Position numbers and translations under genes: made by a program
The notes under the pieces: generated by a model
The model's input: the letters and a program-made list of their open reading frames with translations, nothing else
Databases searched by the model: none
Told to the model about the DNA's origin: nothing
Part shown: positions 31,991 to 44,559 of the stretch, piece after piece
Numbering within the stretch: the stretch's first letter is position 1
Layout of the letters: every line of letters starts with the position of its first letter
Source of the DNA: Ancylostoma caninum
Lineage: Eukaryota; Nematoda; Chromadorea; Rhabditida; Ancylostomatidae
Direction of reading: 5' to 3'
Length of the DNA stretch: 64,000 nucleotides
Assembly (NCBI GenBank): GCA_037903475.1
Contig: JBAJFG010000190.1
Coordinates: forward strand, 682,001-746,000

Positions 31991-34900
31991 CTCCAGCTTT
32001 TTCTTTTACATGCACTTTCTCAGGAAAAAAAACGTCTAAGGAGACAAGACGGTGGAGAGCTTTGTTCAATCTCCCAACAGAGAAGGCTTTAGTATGGCTT
32101 CTCATTTTGTTAGCGTTCTTCCGGCTCAAACTAGCGTCCTCCTGCCTTAGTTAATTACTCGCCTCAGTCACTGGTCCTGCAGGAGATCCTCCTCATTTTC
32201 TTTGCCAATTCTGAAATATTTAACACTGTTCAACAGCTGGCATCACTCCTGGTGCCTTCCTGAGCAGCGCAAAGAAAGCTAATAGAATCGCTTTGTGGAA
32301 TGCCTTCATACAGCGCCGTAGCCGATTGGGGTGGAAATTAAACGCATTTTTCATGTTGGAGGTAGCAACACCGGCAATTTCCCTGGTTTTGCCTTTGTGC
32401 GGTGCTCTTTTTCTATTGACCAGCTTCCGCCGTAGCTACTGCTCGAGGTATTGACTTCTGTTTGTATACGCAGGTGTTCCGCACCGTTCTTTCTTCGGCA
32501 CCTTTTCTAAACTTATTTTTGTAAGCGGCATGTATAACAAAACATATTGGCTTTCGCATTGTTCACATACGTGAGCAGTGGTCAAGAGACTCCCTGTACT
32601 TTTCGTTGCATCAGTTCTGGATTCGTAAATAACCAGTACCGATCCTCGCATATCTCTCATTTTGTTCTCAACGATCTCTGATTATTCTTACACTACGTAT
32701 TCCAGGTTCCTATCCCGCAAAGTCTGCTGTTATTCCTTTGAAATTGTTCATCATTACAACAGAACAATAGGAAAAGACGTAATGAGTCCGAGAAGCTTTG
32801 CAACGTATAACGGAATTCAATTTGAATAAACACTGAAGAGCAAATGTTTTAGGTCAATCTTCAAACGACGACTTCTGCAGCTTGCTGGACAGCTTCGAGC
32901 CGATGCTGTCGATTCGCAGCAAACAACGATGCGAATGCCCAAGACACACAGGCATCGGCGCCTTAAAAGGTGAGGTCACACTACGTACGTATGGGGAGGA
33001 GCGGTAATCGCTAGTTATTGCTCCTAAGCCCGCCGCAGAAAACACAATTTGAGGGTGCTGACGATGTCACCGACTCCAGCGCATTTGCTTTGATTTACAC
33101 GCACCTGTGTTGCGTGACTATTGAATTACCTGCGATTAGTTCATAGTTCATCTTCCGGACCAGGAAGTGTCGATGGGCTTGTGCTGTGGTAAAATGCTTG
33201 AGAAGAAAAAGAGCGGGAAAATTCCTGAAAAACTTCCTTAGTTCGAGTTTTATAGCAGTGCAACGTGTACCTTCCTAATACATATCATTTGCTGGTAGCT
33301 GACTTTTCGCTCCCTTCTTCTTATTCATCTCATTTCTTTGAGCATGCCCAGATTTCCTCGATCAAGGAGATCCTGTCCAATGCAAAAAAAATTTCGATTA
33401 GCTATGTACAGGGTGGGCCATAGATACGGTAACAAGACGTGTTTTGCTTTCAAACGAGCATGTTCTCCCTTGGAGTCGTGTTTAGTTGGGAGCCCATCTC
33501 CGGACGTTTCACTAGGACAGTGCTCAGGAACATAGGTTTCGTCTGGTTCAGAACAGGGTAAACAATTAATTTTAGGACCTACTGGTTTTGCTGAGAGGCC
33601 ACTCAATTGCACAGAACTAACTCAAGCGTGCTAGTAGGTTTCCACAGCACCTGAGACATAAGCTTCCTCAAAACCCATTAGGAGTTGGGAATCTCCAGAA
33701 AGAAACGTCAAAAATAGGAAATGGATTTTTGCACAAGCACTTGCGGGCCGAGCATGTGGAGGGTATCTCTATATGTCTTCTTGTATTATATTCGTTGGGA
33801 ATGAATGAACATTAATCATGTGACAATGTTCCAAATTGCTCTGAAAATCTTTTTCTGGTCGCCCTTTTGTTTGTTACTGAATTTTTGGCCGCCCTGTAGT
33901 ATGCTGGCCGCAATGTTTCTACCCAGTGGTGACCCATAAACATTCGCAATAAGGGTATAACCTAACCTCTCTTCTCAAATGGACAAGTTGCCCACGTAGA
34001 GATGACCATGCTTTGTTCAAGCGAAGGAGTTTCTAGGAGCCATGAACAAACAATTCTCCTTGAATACTGCATAGTAGAGCTGTTTGGGCCCACCCTTCAT
34101 ATTACGAGCATTGTAGCGTGACAGAAAGGCGAGTGTCGCAGCAGTTTCAAAAGAGAACTCAAATGCAATGGTAATGCACAGGCTTCCTATGTGAGAAGGT
34201 AAGGATAACACCAATTCCTACGAGCGCATAGAGCATGCGCAGGAAATCCAGCACTGGATTTTCGGATGTTAGGTGTTCCCTACCCCTAACAATCCAGTGC
34301 GAGAGTTACCTCTGAGCTTCTATTGATTATTTAGCAAATTTCAAATACACAATTAAGCATCATTTTAAACAGGCTCTCTAGTCATATAGGTATCGTCTTG
34401 AGTTGCCAGCCAGCCTAAGTTTGTGCACTTCCCTTGTTAGTCCTTTTTGCCCTCTTCGCTCAGAAGCCGTTTTTCGCTCTTGAGGGTGTCCACTGCTTAT
34501 CGAAACCCCTCTATATCATTTTTCCTGCTTATCGCCATGAAAATGGAAAGATTCACGAAATGTCAACGTTCCCCGTTACCACTGCTCCTTACGTACTTAT
34601 TTTTACTTCCTCCTGTATTTCTTTTTTGCACACCTGAAGAGAATTTTATTTCACACTGCGGTCTACATATGAGCTAATACTACTTTTTTCTGGCTGTCTC
34701 CGACATTTATTTATTTCGAATTGAGCTAGAATAGGTAGAACGCTCCGCAAGCACTGCTTTGAATGACCTCTCTTGCCTTTGCCACACGTGCTACTCTTTG
34801 CCGTTCTCAATAAAAGTGCGCTTCCTACTCTATCTCAGATACAATCCCAGATATTTAGATTTATGATCGATTATTTCCAGAATCCCGCCTGCCCTGGTTA

Positions 34901-36223
34901 CCTTTTCGACAAGCCCCTTCCTCCACCCCCCCCCCCCCCCATTTCCGTTCCCAGGTTCACTTTGAGGAAATCTATGTATCAAAATGAAACATCAATATAC
35001 AGAGGTATCAGATTGTTTCTGATCTTGACCTGTTACATTCCCTTTCTTCAAAACCTTAGACTCATCGTGTAGCCAAGCCATCACGCTGGAAATGTGGAAC
35101 AGCATCTTCGAACAATGGGATTCAGGGTAGAAAGCGAGCTCTAGTGAGCTGGTAAAAGCTACTCTGAGTCATCCATTGAAAGGAGTTAGCGCAAACCCAT
35201 TTTTGAAACAAACGAACAAAAAATAACCAAACGAACAAATTAACGAAAAAATTCCAAGTTTTGCTCCGGTCCCTCTGGTATTATCCTGCAATATCTCTAG
35301 CTTTCTACTGAAGTCTTCATGTGCTAATAAATCATTATTGAATTATTAAATTAATGCTGCTACTACTACTGCTCTCCCCCCCCCCTGTTCATAAGGTGAA
35401 TAAGAAAAGGGAACACTTCGCGCCAGTTTCACGCTTCTTCTCATGTCACCAACATCTTCTTCTTTCGGGGCTGTTCTACAAGTTTGCTTGAAAATAAACC
35501 AAGGACAAGTTTTTTTTTCTCTGGAGGGTCTCTTCTCAATTTTTTGAAGGCTTTGAATGCTAACAATTCTATTCTTACCGGTGAGTGGCATTACAAAAAA
35601 AAACGTTTGGAAACATAGCAGACCTGGTCCATACGTTCTCTGTAGAGTTTCTGCTTTTCTTCCAAATAGTGTATGATGATAGTTTCGAACTGCCAAGAGA
35701 ATACAAAGCTCAACATTGTGCTGCTTCATGACGTCATTCTCACCAGTTCCTCATTAAGCGATAGGGTTTTCGTGAATTTTTTTTTATCTCCTTGAAGCTC
35801 GGCTATTTATCCCATTTCATTCATGATAAATGGTGCTTCGCACGGAATGAGAGCCGCTGAGTGATAAATTGCGGAAGTGAAGCTCGTGCAAAGTTAAACT
35901 GCTATAGATGCTACACATATTGTCGTGAGCTATAGTGGTCCATTATTAATGGCATGAAAAGGAAAAATGAACATGCTTGTTTCGTTAAAAAAACCCGTGC
36001 ATTCTGAGTACGAAGATACGGATGGGAGAGGCAGTAGGTTCAAGAACCTTACTCTTTCTCGGTAGATCCTGATTTTTCAAACTTTTTCGGAGGCCGGGTC
36101 AGTTATCGAGCCAATATGTGAAACTTTTCGTCACAGCAGTAGACTGCGTGTCAATTCTCTTTCAAAGCTCCATCTGCTACTAAAGGTACTGCGGACGAGT
36201 GGTACAGCTCCTTGCAGGGCCTG
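31991..36223. other. Unassigned gene-poor stretch
   Basis: No gene is supportable. Seen here: C homopolymers at 34,927-34,941 and 35,377-35,388, a GGGTGGGCCATAGATACGG motif at 33,412 that resembles a transposon end but has no partner, and a minus-strand frame 35,346-35,729 (127 codons). That frame contains an exon-like piece: acceptor CTCTTGGCAG, then FETIIIHYLEEKQKLYRERM, then donor CAG-gtctgc at about 35,625. Confidence 0.35.
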
Positions 36224-36329
36224 ACTGCTACACACGGATAATCGTACCATAAGTACTGGATGCATCCTTGAAAGGATAGCAAGGATAGGTCATCCAGTAC
36301 TTATGGTACGATTATCCGTGTGTAGCAGT
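36224..36329. repeat. Perfect 39-bp hairpin
   Basis: 36,224-36,262 and 36,291-36,329 are exact inverted copies (arm includes ACACGGATAATCGTACCATA) around a 28-base loop that itself contains ATCCTTGAAAGGAT. The complete identity suggests a very young foldback element or selection on the structure. Confidence 0.9.
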
Positions 36330-37170
36330 TGGGTACAAAGAAGACCGTCGAATGCGGCATGTACATCCCCAGAACTTTACCTTATTTTTGAGGGAAGGGG
36401 ACGGGATGAAGAAGTGTCATTTAAGCTGATCACCAAATGATGAATATCTTGATAGGATTCTTTTGGCTCAACAAATGTTGGCATCAGCTTCAAATTGCCG
36501 GGAGAAATAGAAGACCCGAGCAAAGTATAGCGAGTATAGCGTCTAGTCCTCTATGAAAAGAACGTGCGGCCGCCGTGAGGCCGTAAACGCGTGAGTCTGA
36601 GCTGCGCCAACGATGCGATTGGCCCTATCTTACATCAGATAGACGTACGCGCGTCAAACGCACGCACATGGAATAAATTGCCCTATGAGCAATATCCTCT
36701 ATGGGCACACATGTTGGGTGCGAGGTAAGAAGCAGTCCCGTGCACGTTCACTTTTACTATGGGTAATCTCAGTGATGTATTTGGGTCCAAGATAGCAAGT
36801 CATTCTGCAGTCGAGCGGCTGACACTTTGAACCAACAGATCATTTAAGCGTTCCTGGACAGCACAAGCATAAATGTTAACACGTAGAAAAACTTCTGGGT
36901 TAGCGGTAGTGGGAGCGGCGGTGATTGTCGAGTTCTACTCTTGCAGGGATGACGACGACGACGAGACAGCAGCAGCTCGTCCCTGTGTCCGCGCGCGGTG
37001 CGACGGCGACGGCTTCTGCTGCACACACACATGCTCTACAACTCTCTTTAACTGCATGTGAGCTCGCCTTGAGCCTGACACTTCCAGGGGAACACACACT
37101 CTCACACATACACGCACACACATGCACATACACACGCTGTCAGCGAGTCCGTCCGCGTCCACACACCCGC

Positions 37171-37208
37171 AGTAGCAGCAGCAGCAGCAGCAGTAGCAGC
37201 AGCAGCAC
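37171..37208 (+). repeat. AGC microsatellite
   Basis: Runs of AGC with AGT interruptions inside the GC-rich island. Confidence 0.9.
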
Positions 37209-37838
37209 ACACCCACAGCCTCCTTTCCTCAGTCGTGTGGGCATCGATTTTTGCAGCCTCGGCGCTCTCTCTATGTCTGTCCTGTCCACTCTCATCTCTA
37301 TTTCATCCCCGCATCCCTGTGAGGTCCTTAGGATTCATACCTTCACGGCTACGGCTCGTTTCTCATCATTTTCACCCACCCACGTCGCGCCACACGCCAC
37401 GACATCATCGCTTCGCCCGACAGACGACATATGACCTCCTTGTTATGCGCTGTGTGCGTGTGTGTGTATGTGAGCTGGGCGCAACTGGACAGCGCATAAC
37501 AAATTGTGGCAGATTCCATGACACGCCGGCCGCGGCGCTGCGGTCGTCGGCTAGCCGCCGTCGGCCCGCAGGCAGACGCCTTCCGTTCGTCCGCGCGCGC
37601 ACGCGTCTAATTGCGCGAATCATCCGCCGCTGCCGCTCTCGTTGATGCCGTGCTGCTTTTCACGTCTGCCGTCACCCCGTGCAGCGCAGCCTTCTGGTCC
37701 GCGAGCTTGCCTGTTCTACTGCAGGAATATCGGCGGCGCAAAGGGGCTCGCGCGCACGTGCGCCGCACGTAATCGGATACCGGCGCGACTTGTACTTCAC
37801 GAAGCAAACGTGATTACAGAACGCGCCACTGCTAACTC

Positions 37839-37910
37839 ATGGCCTCCGCCGCCACGCCGTCACAAACACGTGCAGCTGACCCGAACTGGTTTGCACTCGT
37901 GTTCGGATGA
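37839..37910 (+). CDS. Candidate first coding exon in GC-rich island
   Basis: GTGATTACAG at 37,810-37,819 is a good acceptor. A 19-base leader and then ATGGCC at 37,839 follow, giving MASAATPSQTRAADPN before a possible donor CTG-gtttgc at 37,889; without splicing the frame stops at 37,908. The acceptor plus short leader fits a spliced-leader addition site. No following exon was found and the protein is not recognised. Confidence 0.25.
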   Translation: MASAATPSQTRAADPNWFALVFG

Positions 37911-37930
37911 GCTTTCCTCCGAGAACCATA

Positions 37931-40900
37931 CAAATCGCCTGTAAAAAATTGCTTCTGAAGCTGATTTCTCTTCATAGCATTTCCCAGTGTTTACGGAACA
38001 GCGAAATTTTGATTCTGGGCTTCCTGAACTTAGACCTCACGCAATTCCAGCCATGAGTTTTTTTTTTTTGAGAATTTCGCACTGAATTATTCCAATTCGT
38101 GTACAGGTGATTCCAGTAATTGAGACCCGCTCGCACACGCAGCACCAGTCTTAACGTTTCACTCTTATTGTCTGCGCATCCACATATTTCACTATCTCGG
38201 CAGAGCCTCTTCCTTCCTGTCCTAACCTGTCCAAACAGGTGCACAACGCGCGGGGATCAACCACTTTCTCCCTAATTTTTTTCTTTGCTACTTATATTTC
38301 CTAAATTTTCAATTATATTTGGTCTTCTTTCCGTTTCCGACTTTAGACACTTTTTTGTATAATTTTTTCTCTCATCCTTGATTCCTAGCCTCAAAAAATA
38401 GTTATAGAAGAAGCCATTGTTTGATCTCACGCGGTATTTGTCCTGGTTTCCCAGCAGCTTTCTTAGTTGTCCCTTAGGCGCAGGAAAAAAGAAAATAGAG
38501 ACTAGTTTCTTTCACTGGAGCTGTTTAAACCCAACTAGTCACTAGCAGGATGGATCAGTGGCAGTTATAAGAGCTGTAACCTGTCCGAAAGGCTGCGTAT
38601 GTCGGCCGACACTGTTGTAAGTTGATCCTCTCTCATCGTTGCTTTTTTTGTTTAGTGTTCGTTTTTCTATATGATTATGTGATCCGTTTTTGCCTTATTC
38701 TTCTTTCCTCTCTTCGTATCCATTGCTGGGGTTTATCTCCTCAGCAGTTCTCATGTTTTTGAATCAATTAATCCTAAATAGTTAAACTTCTAAGATAGGA
38801 AAAACCAAAACGAAGGTTTGCACAATTTTGGTTTCCCCTGTTTATTTGAATAGAAGCTAAGCACGAGGCGTAGGAGGGGGAGTCCCACTAATCACTTAGC
38901 CCTATGCCAGGCTATTCCCATCTCCGTAAGCTTTTCCAACATCCTGGAACACTTCCCCGTTTCTCGGCGGCTTGAGTGACCGTCACTGCGCCAGAGGCGT
39001 TATTTGTCACTTAGAGCGATGTCTGGTCCGCGAGAGAGCTCTGGACAAATAGGCCTCATGACCTTGTTTAGTTCGTCAGCTGACAAACCTTCCTTGCTTT
39101 GATTGGGCTGGTGGGTACGAGGACATCATGCATGGACTTCTAGGCACCGATGGTGCTTTTAGGGAAAGCCTTATGGACCTCCACATTATTTAATTTTTTT
39201 CAATTTATTCGAATACTCTTGCATGGAAGGACCTCTGTGATGTCCGCATTTGGTTAAGCATACGAGGAGGAAGTAGTGGTTTTTCCAAGAACTGAGAGTT
39301 TTCCCCTTCAGCACACAAGTACTGATTTCGTTTCACTATTGAAACGCTACACAGGAAAATATAACCTAATCACGTACTCTGAAATTTTTCTAACGAAGGA
39401 TTTCTTTTCTACCGTTCTTTTTTCTTCTTCATCTCCTGTTATTTCCACCTCCTGTTCAGATTTTTTCTTCTTCATCTCCTGTTTTTCCTTTTCTCCAAAT
39501 TTTTTTAAAGTTGTGAAGAGTCATTTTACGAGCTCTTCCCAGCAAACGTTCAGTACCAAAGAAGAAATGTTTCCTTCTATTCTTGTTTTGATTTCAATCG
39601 GACACAGTACTCGTTGGATATCTAACATCGCTGGCATTCTTTCGCTTAGGCTACAATTTTTTTTGGTTTTTTCTTAATCTTCAGACTGAAATTTTGTTGA
39701 TTCATTGTGGTACGCAATTTGGGTCAGGGAATATGTTGCATGAAAGAAGCCATATTTGCGATGAACTACTCTTTTCTTAAATCTCTCTGGTATTGGGCTA
39801 AATATTATAATAAGTTACCGTCTAGTTATGTTAAGTTAATTACTATGTTACCACCGGGTTAGCTTTTTTCTCGTCATAACAAACTTCATGGAACCTCTCC
39901 CTCTTTCCTCATTTCCTTATTTGGAAATTTCTTTGGTACGATCGAGTATGAATGCGAAATCGCTCATCCCCAATGATACCAGTATTTCGTTTGAGGGAAG
40001 GAGGGGGAGGGTCTTACAGTCCTATGGCCATTCCAGCTAACTACCCTCCCCCAACAACACCATGTGTACGTGCGGGACCGGAAAACTCGTGCGATTCTGC
40101 ATTTCCTGTGGGCAGTGAATTTTTTCTCTTCCGCTGCCATCACGCGTTGATTTTCCAAAAAGAGAATGGAAGTCGTGCGTGGGTACAATTTTTTCCCGCG
40201 GCTTTAGTTGGCGTATCTGGCGTTCATTGGGCAATTATCCGTTCCTCCGCAAACACCGCATTCCGGTATCCCTTTCGCTGTTTATAGAAATGCGTGGGAT
40301 TCCCGTATAAGTTCTTCGTTGATGCTCCCCATCCCTTGGCTGCTAAAAATTGAAAAAGTGTCATTTAGCAGCAAATAGTGGCTTCTATTCTCATCCGGAA
40401 GTCACGTGGGGAGGGTTATTCGGGAACATAATCTCTTGGACTATTTACAGTTACTTGACATCCCCTCATAAACATAGATAGGTAAATAGCATTTCTATTT
40501 TCTGCATCTTCAAACCAACTTGGCTTAAACTCAAGCACAAAGCCAAACTGCTTACAATGGAATTTATCAGGTCCGTAATGCTTTCAGTGGGCGTGGTCTG
40601 ACCGCAACTCTGAACCTCGGTGAACATTCCTACTAGTATGTACATTGTTTCTGTACCTTCTGTGAATTTTTAGAACAATTCTGTCATCTGATTAATTTTT
40701 TTACGTTTATGGGTAAGCAGAAGATCGAAATGAAGCTAGACATCCGAACTTTGAGCGATGGGTTAGTTTTTCTGGATGTTCAATGTATCGTTAACCGTTG
40801 ACCCCTACACTACACATTTTCCAGAAAACCCCTTTTTCACGAATCTTTTTTTTTTCTATTTGTAACAGAGATCTACAGGGGCTGCACTTGAACACAATAG

Positions 40901-41370
40901 GTGGTTTTTTTTTCAGGGAAATTCCTTATTGGTCTTCAATTGCCATGTTTACTTAGTGATAGTTCTGAGTATATATTCATGATCCGTAGGGTTTCTCATG
41001 GGTTTACATTTATTGTTTTAACATAAATTATTACTGGAGGCAGAAAAAGACTGAAAACCACCACCTATGGAGCTTCTGTTTCGTGATGTACTCTTCTGTG
41101 AAAGTTAGACGAAGTGCAGCATGGAAGAAGAGCGCTAAGCTTGGAAACTAAACCAAAAGTAAAGGAAATTACCCATCGCTACATAAAGACATTCAACTAG
41201 AGCTGGTCCTGGAGAGTATGCACAGTTTGATTGAGTGGTAGTGAAAATACAGAAACTCAAGCTAGGGTAGTTAAACCTACACGAGTCGAAACCTATTAGT
41301 CAAATGTTTAGCGTTGAATTTTCCGTCATTTCCCCTGATCTTTCCTAATTGTATTGTTCGAAAAGTCCTG
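37931..41370. other. Unassigned stretch
   Basis: No gene is supportable. 38,160-38,245 shares TGTCTGCGCATCCACA and, ~60-80 bases later, TAACCTGTC with 63,358-63,450, so it is a fragment of a dispersed repeat. The plus frames at 39,276-39,677 and 39,952-40,287 have no recognised domain. Confidence 0.35.
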
Positions 41371-41379
41371 ATACCGTCG

Positions 41380-41690
41380 ATCAAAAATTTCTTCCGCAAG
41401 CCATTGTTGCAGCGTGGATGATCCGCGCGATCCTGTCGTCGTCGGCGACAGCGGCGGCAGCGAATTGGCATTTTATTTGCATTCGGCACGCTAATTTATC
41501 TCGCCGCGCGTTGCACCGCAGCCGTAGACCACTTAACCGCGGGCCCAACCAGGAATTAGTTGAATGTGCATGTGTGAGGGAGGATGAGGGCGAGGTGACG
41601 ACGAGAAGTCGTCACCTCGTCGCGTCCCGCCACCCCCCCCCCCACCCCCAGGGGGGGGGACAGCCGCATATGTCAGCCACTTCTGCTTTG
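41380..41690. other. GC-rich island with hairpin and C/G homopolymers
   Basis: CpG-rich sequence ends in a perfect 12-bp hairpin: CGAGGTGACGAC at 41,591-41,602, loop GAGAA, then GTCGTCACCTCG at 41,608-41,619. It is followed within 25 bases by a C tract (41,632-41,650) and a G tract (41,652-41,660). No gene was seen. Confidence 0.6.
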
Positions 41691-41699
41691 CAATCATTG

Positions 41700-43830
41700 T
41701 TAAGCCATTGTAACACTCCTCAACGTCGACACTGCACATCGAACTTTACAACGTGGATTGAGCAACGTTGAGCTTCGTCTCTGCTGACTTCCTTGGCCAT
41801 TTTTTCCTTTTCGGGTTCGATCGTTCTCTGTACAAGTTTCTTTAGGGAATTACTTGCTCTTCCTGCAGGAGCTTTTCCATTTTTGCGAAGAATCTTGCAA
41901 TAACACGGGAATCTTGTCATCCTTTCATGCAACACGCTGTGTAAACCGACGGAATCTCATGGGATTCTCAGTTGACTCATAGATTTCTTGACCAGGATCG
42001 CGAGCTTCTCCCTGACTTCGTTTTTCTAGCTGGTTTTGCGTTTTACCACTAGAATGTTTGCAATTTATGCGCTTGTTTTTTCCTGGTAGTGTGCCAGGTC
42101 GCAGATTTGCACTTTTGCGAAGCTTCTGCTATTGATTCTCCTTCCCTTTGACTCTTAACCTAATGGTTTCGTTTAGCCATTTTAGATAGAGCCCTCTATT
42201 TTTCCGTGTTTCTGTGTATTGAAACATTCCTTAGGTCTGCTTTTTATTATAGTATATATACCGGCTCTTCCAGTTCAAAAGATTTTACTTACTACAGTAG
42301 TAATCATACTACATTAATCGAGCCAGAAAATTCTCGAAAAACCGTGAAAAGTTGTCCCTTTTGTACACGTATAGCTCGTCTAGGACGTAGATTCTCTCTC
42401 CAGAAAACGTGGACATACCCCATTATATCCAAGAACCAAACCACAGTGTCATCTATAACTCATTTAAGTTCTTGACCTCAAGAAATAAGAGCCGGCAGAG
42501 ACCCTCATTTCCGCATCGCGGTTTCAGAGCGCCTCTGGTTTAACTTTTTTTAAAAACTAATTCGGAATTATAAAAATAAAGTTTGATTTTGATTTAACCT
42601 AATTAGTATACCAATAAAATTATAATTTTGTTTGAAATGGAGAGAAATTCAAAGAAAAATTGTCGAAAAAATGACTAAGGAGCCGTCAATCCGACAGGAA
42701 GCTTCCTTGCAAATTCTAATTTCAAGGATTTGTCCCAAATTATGGTATTGATCTCCAACTTCCTCTTTAAACAGCAATAAAAGAGAAACTAATCTGTCTA
42801 GTAAAGGGTTCGTGAGAAGTCACGTTTTGCCATGCTGTACAAAATCTCCTTAGGTTATCAGTGCCTCTAGTACAAAATTAATGACCACTGGCACCCATTC
42901 CGGAAAATTATGGGCGGCTGGCAACATCGATGTGATTCCCGGCAGCCTTCCCGGAAGATTAATGGCGCTTATTTTTCTCACCTCGTGTTGGTTTGTTCAG
43001 TTCACCGGATGTAACATTGAGTGTGCCCTGTTGTTGTTGTTGTTGATTGGCTTTCAGTCCGTTTGTTTTTCTTCCATCTTAGACTGGATCCATGCCTTTC
43101 CAACCTCGTAAAATTTAACCTAAGAGATTCAAATCTGCTACAAAATTTAAAACAATGAATGTTCTGGTCCAACTATTTGAATATCCTTCCCTTGGTCCAC
43201 AAGAATGTGTTAAGTACTGCGCTGATTCCCAAATGTAGCAGAGAAGTTTACGGATATTTTAGCTTTGTAAATCCCTACGGTATCGGAACCCGGCCGTTCT
43301 TTATTTTCCTGGGCATACTGGACACATTTGTATCTCATTTTACCAGGAAGGAGGGGTACACTATAACAACTATGTTATGCTAAAGAGTAAGTTTGTGCAA
43401 GTTAGCATTTTTATCGAGGGCAATCTCAATGATACATTCAGCCTTCTGAAAAAGGAAAAGAAATAATCTAACCGAGCTGGAAACAAAAAACTGACGAAAT
43501 GAGAAAGCAGAAATGTCACCAGTCACTTGAAAACCTGTAATATAAAATTTTTAATTGTTTAAATTATATGCATGTTCCCATACGTTCATAACGGCATTCA
43601 CAACTTATATTTTACTGTTTAAAAGTTTGTGCTTAAATATATGTGTGTATTCAACGTCAAGCAAAAATTAAATAATTGCACTGTATTTTTTGCCCTTTTT
43701 CTTTACTTACAAGATAATCCACTCGAGTCTCTTATTGTTAGGTTTGGAATACTTCTTTCTGGACGTGTATCCTTCTAATTCTCTTTTAGTTTGTGATTAC
43801 GCATTGTGAAATGTCGTGACTGAAAGGACA
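41700..43830. other. Unassigned stretch
   Basis: No gene is supportable. A short TTG repeat lies at 43,030-43,045. Confidence 0.35.
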
Positions 43831-43835
43831 ACATG

Positions 43836-43896
43836 GACGGGACTTGTGATTGGTCAGTAAGATGGCAGTCACCGGCCAATCACAGAGAGAGTCCCA
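43836..43896. promoter_or_regulatory. Inverted pair of CCAAT boxes
   Basis: TGTGATTGGT at 43,845 and GGCCAATCACA at 43,874 are inverted copies, flanked by GGGAC and GTCCC. CCAAT-type sites bind NF-Y in animals. The pair sits 260 bases before the GC-rich island at 44.16 kb, compatible with a promoter. Confidence 0.35.
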
Positions 43897-44159
43897 CTAC
43901 TCTACATTACTCTCTTTTCTTCTCTAATATCTCTGCAATCATCTTGTCTAGCGGAACGGACTGTGAAGTTCGAAAAGTTTTTTTTTTTTGGGAAAGTCAC
44001 AATGCATTTACCAATACGTATTTCGTGTATGTTCTTCATAGCACAAGAGCGACTCGCACCGCAACACAGGCGGCGGCAGAAGTTCCTCCTATGATTTCCC
44101 ACGAGCGTCTATTCGAATGGTGAGAATGTTTATGCGCAAAGTGTCTCGCAGTGATTCGT

Positions 44160-44490
44160 GTCAGTAATTCGTCGCCGTCGACGGCAGCGACGACTGTGCT
44201 TGCTTGCGCGTCGTTCCGGCCCGCAGCCGCTGCCGGCCGGACGTGGCCGCGGGCGCCGCGGCCGTCTAGGCCGGACAGCTTGCATGTGTTGAATAAAGCC
44301 ATTAGAGAAAAATGAGGGATGGAGCGGAGTGAGTTCCGCGCGGTCCGGCATTGATTTCCACGCACACACACACTCACAGTCATATGGCTTAGCTAGCAGC
44401 TACATATATAGCGCCGCCGGCTCGCCTCGACGCAGCAGCCAGCGGGCTCCGGCCCGCCGCTGCTCCATTTGGCCCTCAAGCCTCGGTTTA
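44160..44490. other. GC-rich island
   Basis: CpG-dense sequence including GGCCGCGGGCGCCGCGGCCG, then GAATAAAG at 44,291 and a second GC-rich run at 44,410-44,480. Frames are open in several phases for compositional reasons. No exon was identified; a promoter or leader is possible. Confidence 0.4.
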
Positions 44491-44559
44491 GCGTCCGTTG
44501 ATGTCTCCCCCGGGGATTCCACTCATAAAGTTGTTGTGTTTCATATTTGCTCATGAATA

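Larger units (their letters stand above)
36900..37930. other. GC-rich, CpG-rich island with CA and AGC microsatellites
   Basis: Base composition rises sharply here. It includes CA-rich runs at 37,022-37,135, an AGC/AGT run at 37,171-37,208, GTGTGTGC at 37,449-37,470 and CpG-dense sequence at 37,520-37,780. Long frames exist in many phases because stops are rare, so they are not evidence of genes. It may be a promoter/5'-leader region; see the exon candidate at 37,839. Confidence 0.5.

Noticed and set aside
33405..33440. Transposon end suggested by CAGGGTGGGCCATAGATACG
   Set aside because: It resembles known terminal repeats, but no inverted partner was found within several kilobases.
36844..37944. 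Many long frames on both strands
   Set aside because: High GC and microsatellites make stops rare; frames overlap in nearly every phase and none shows a domain.
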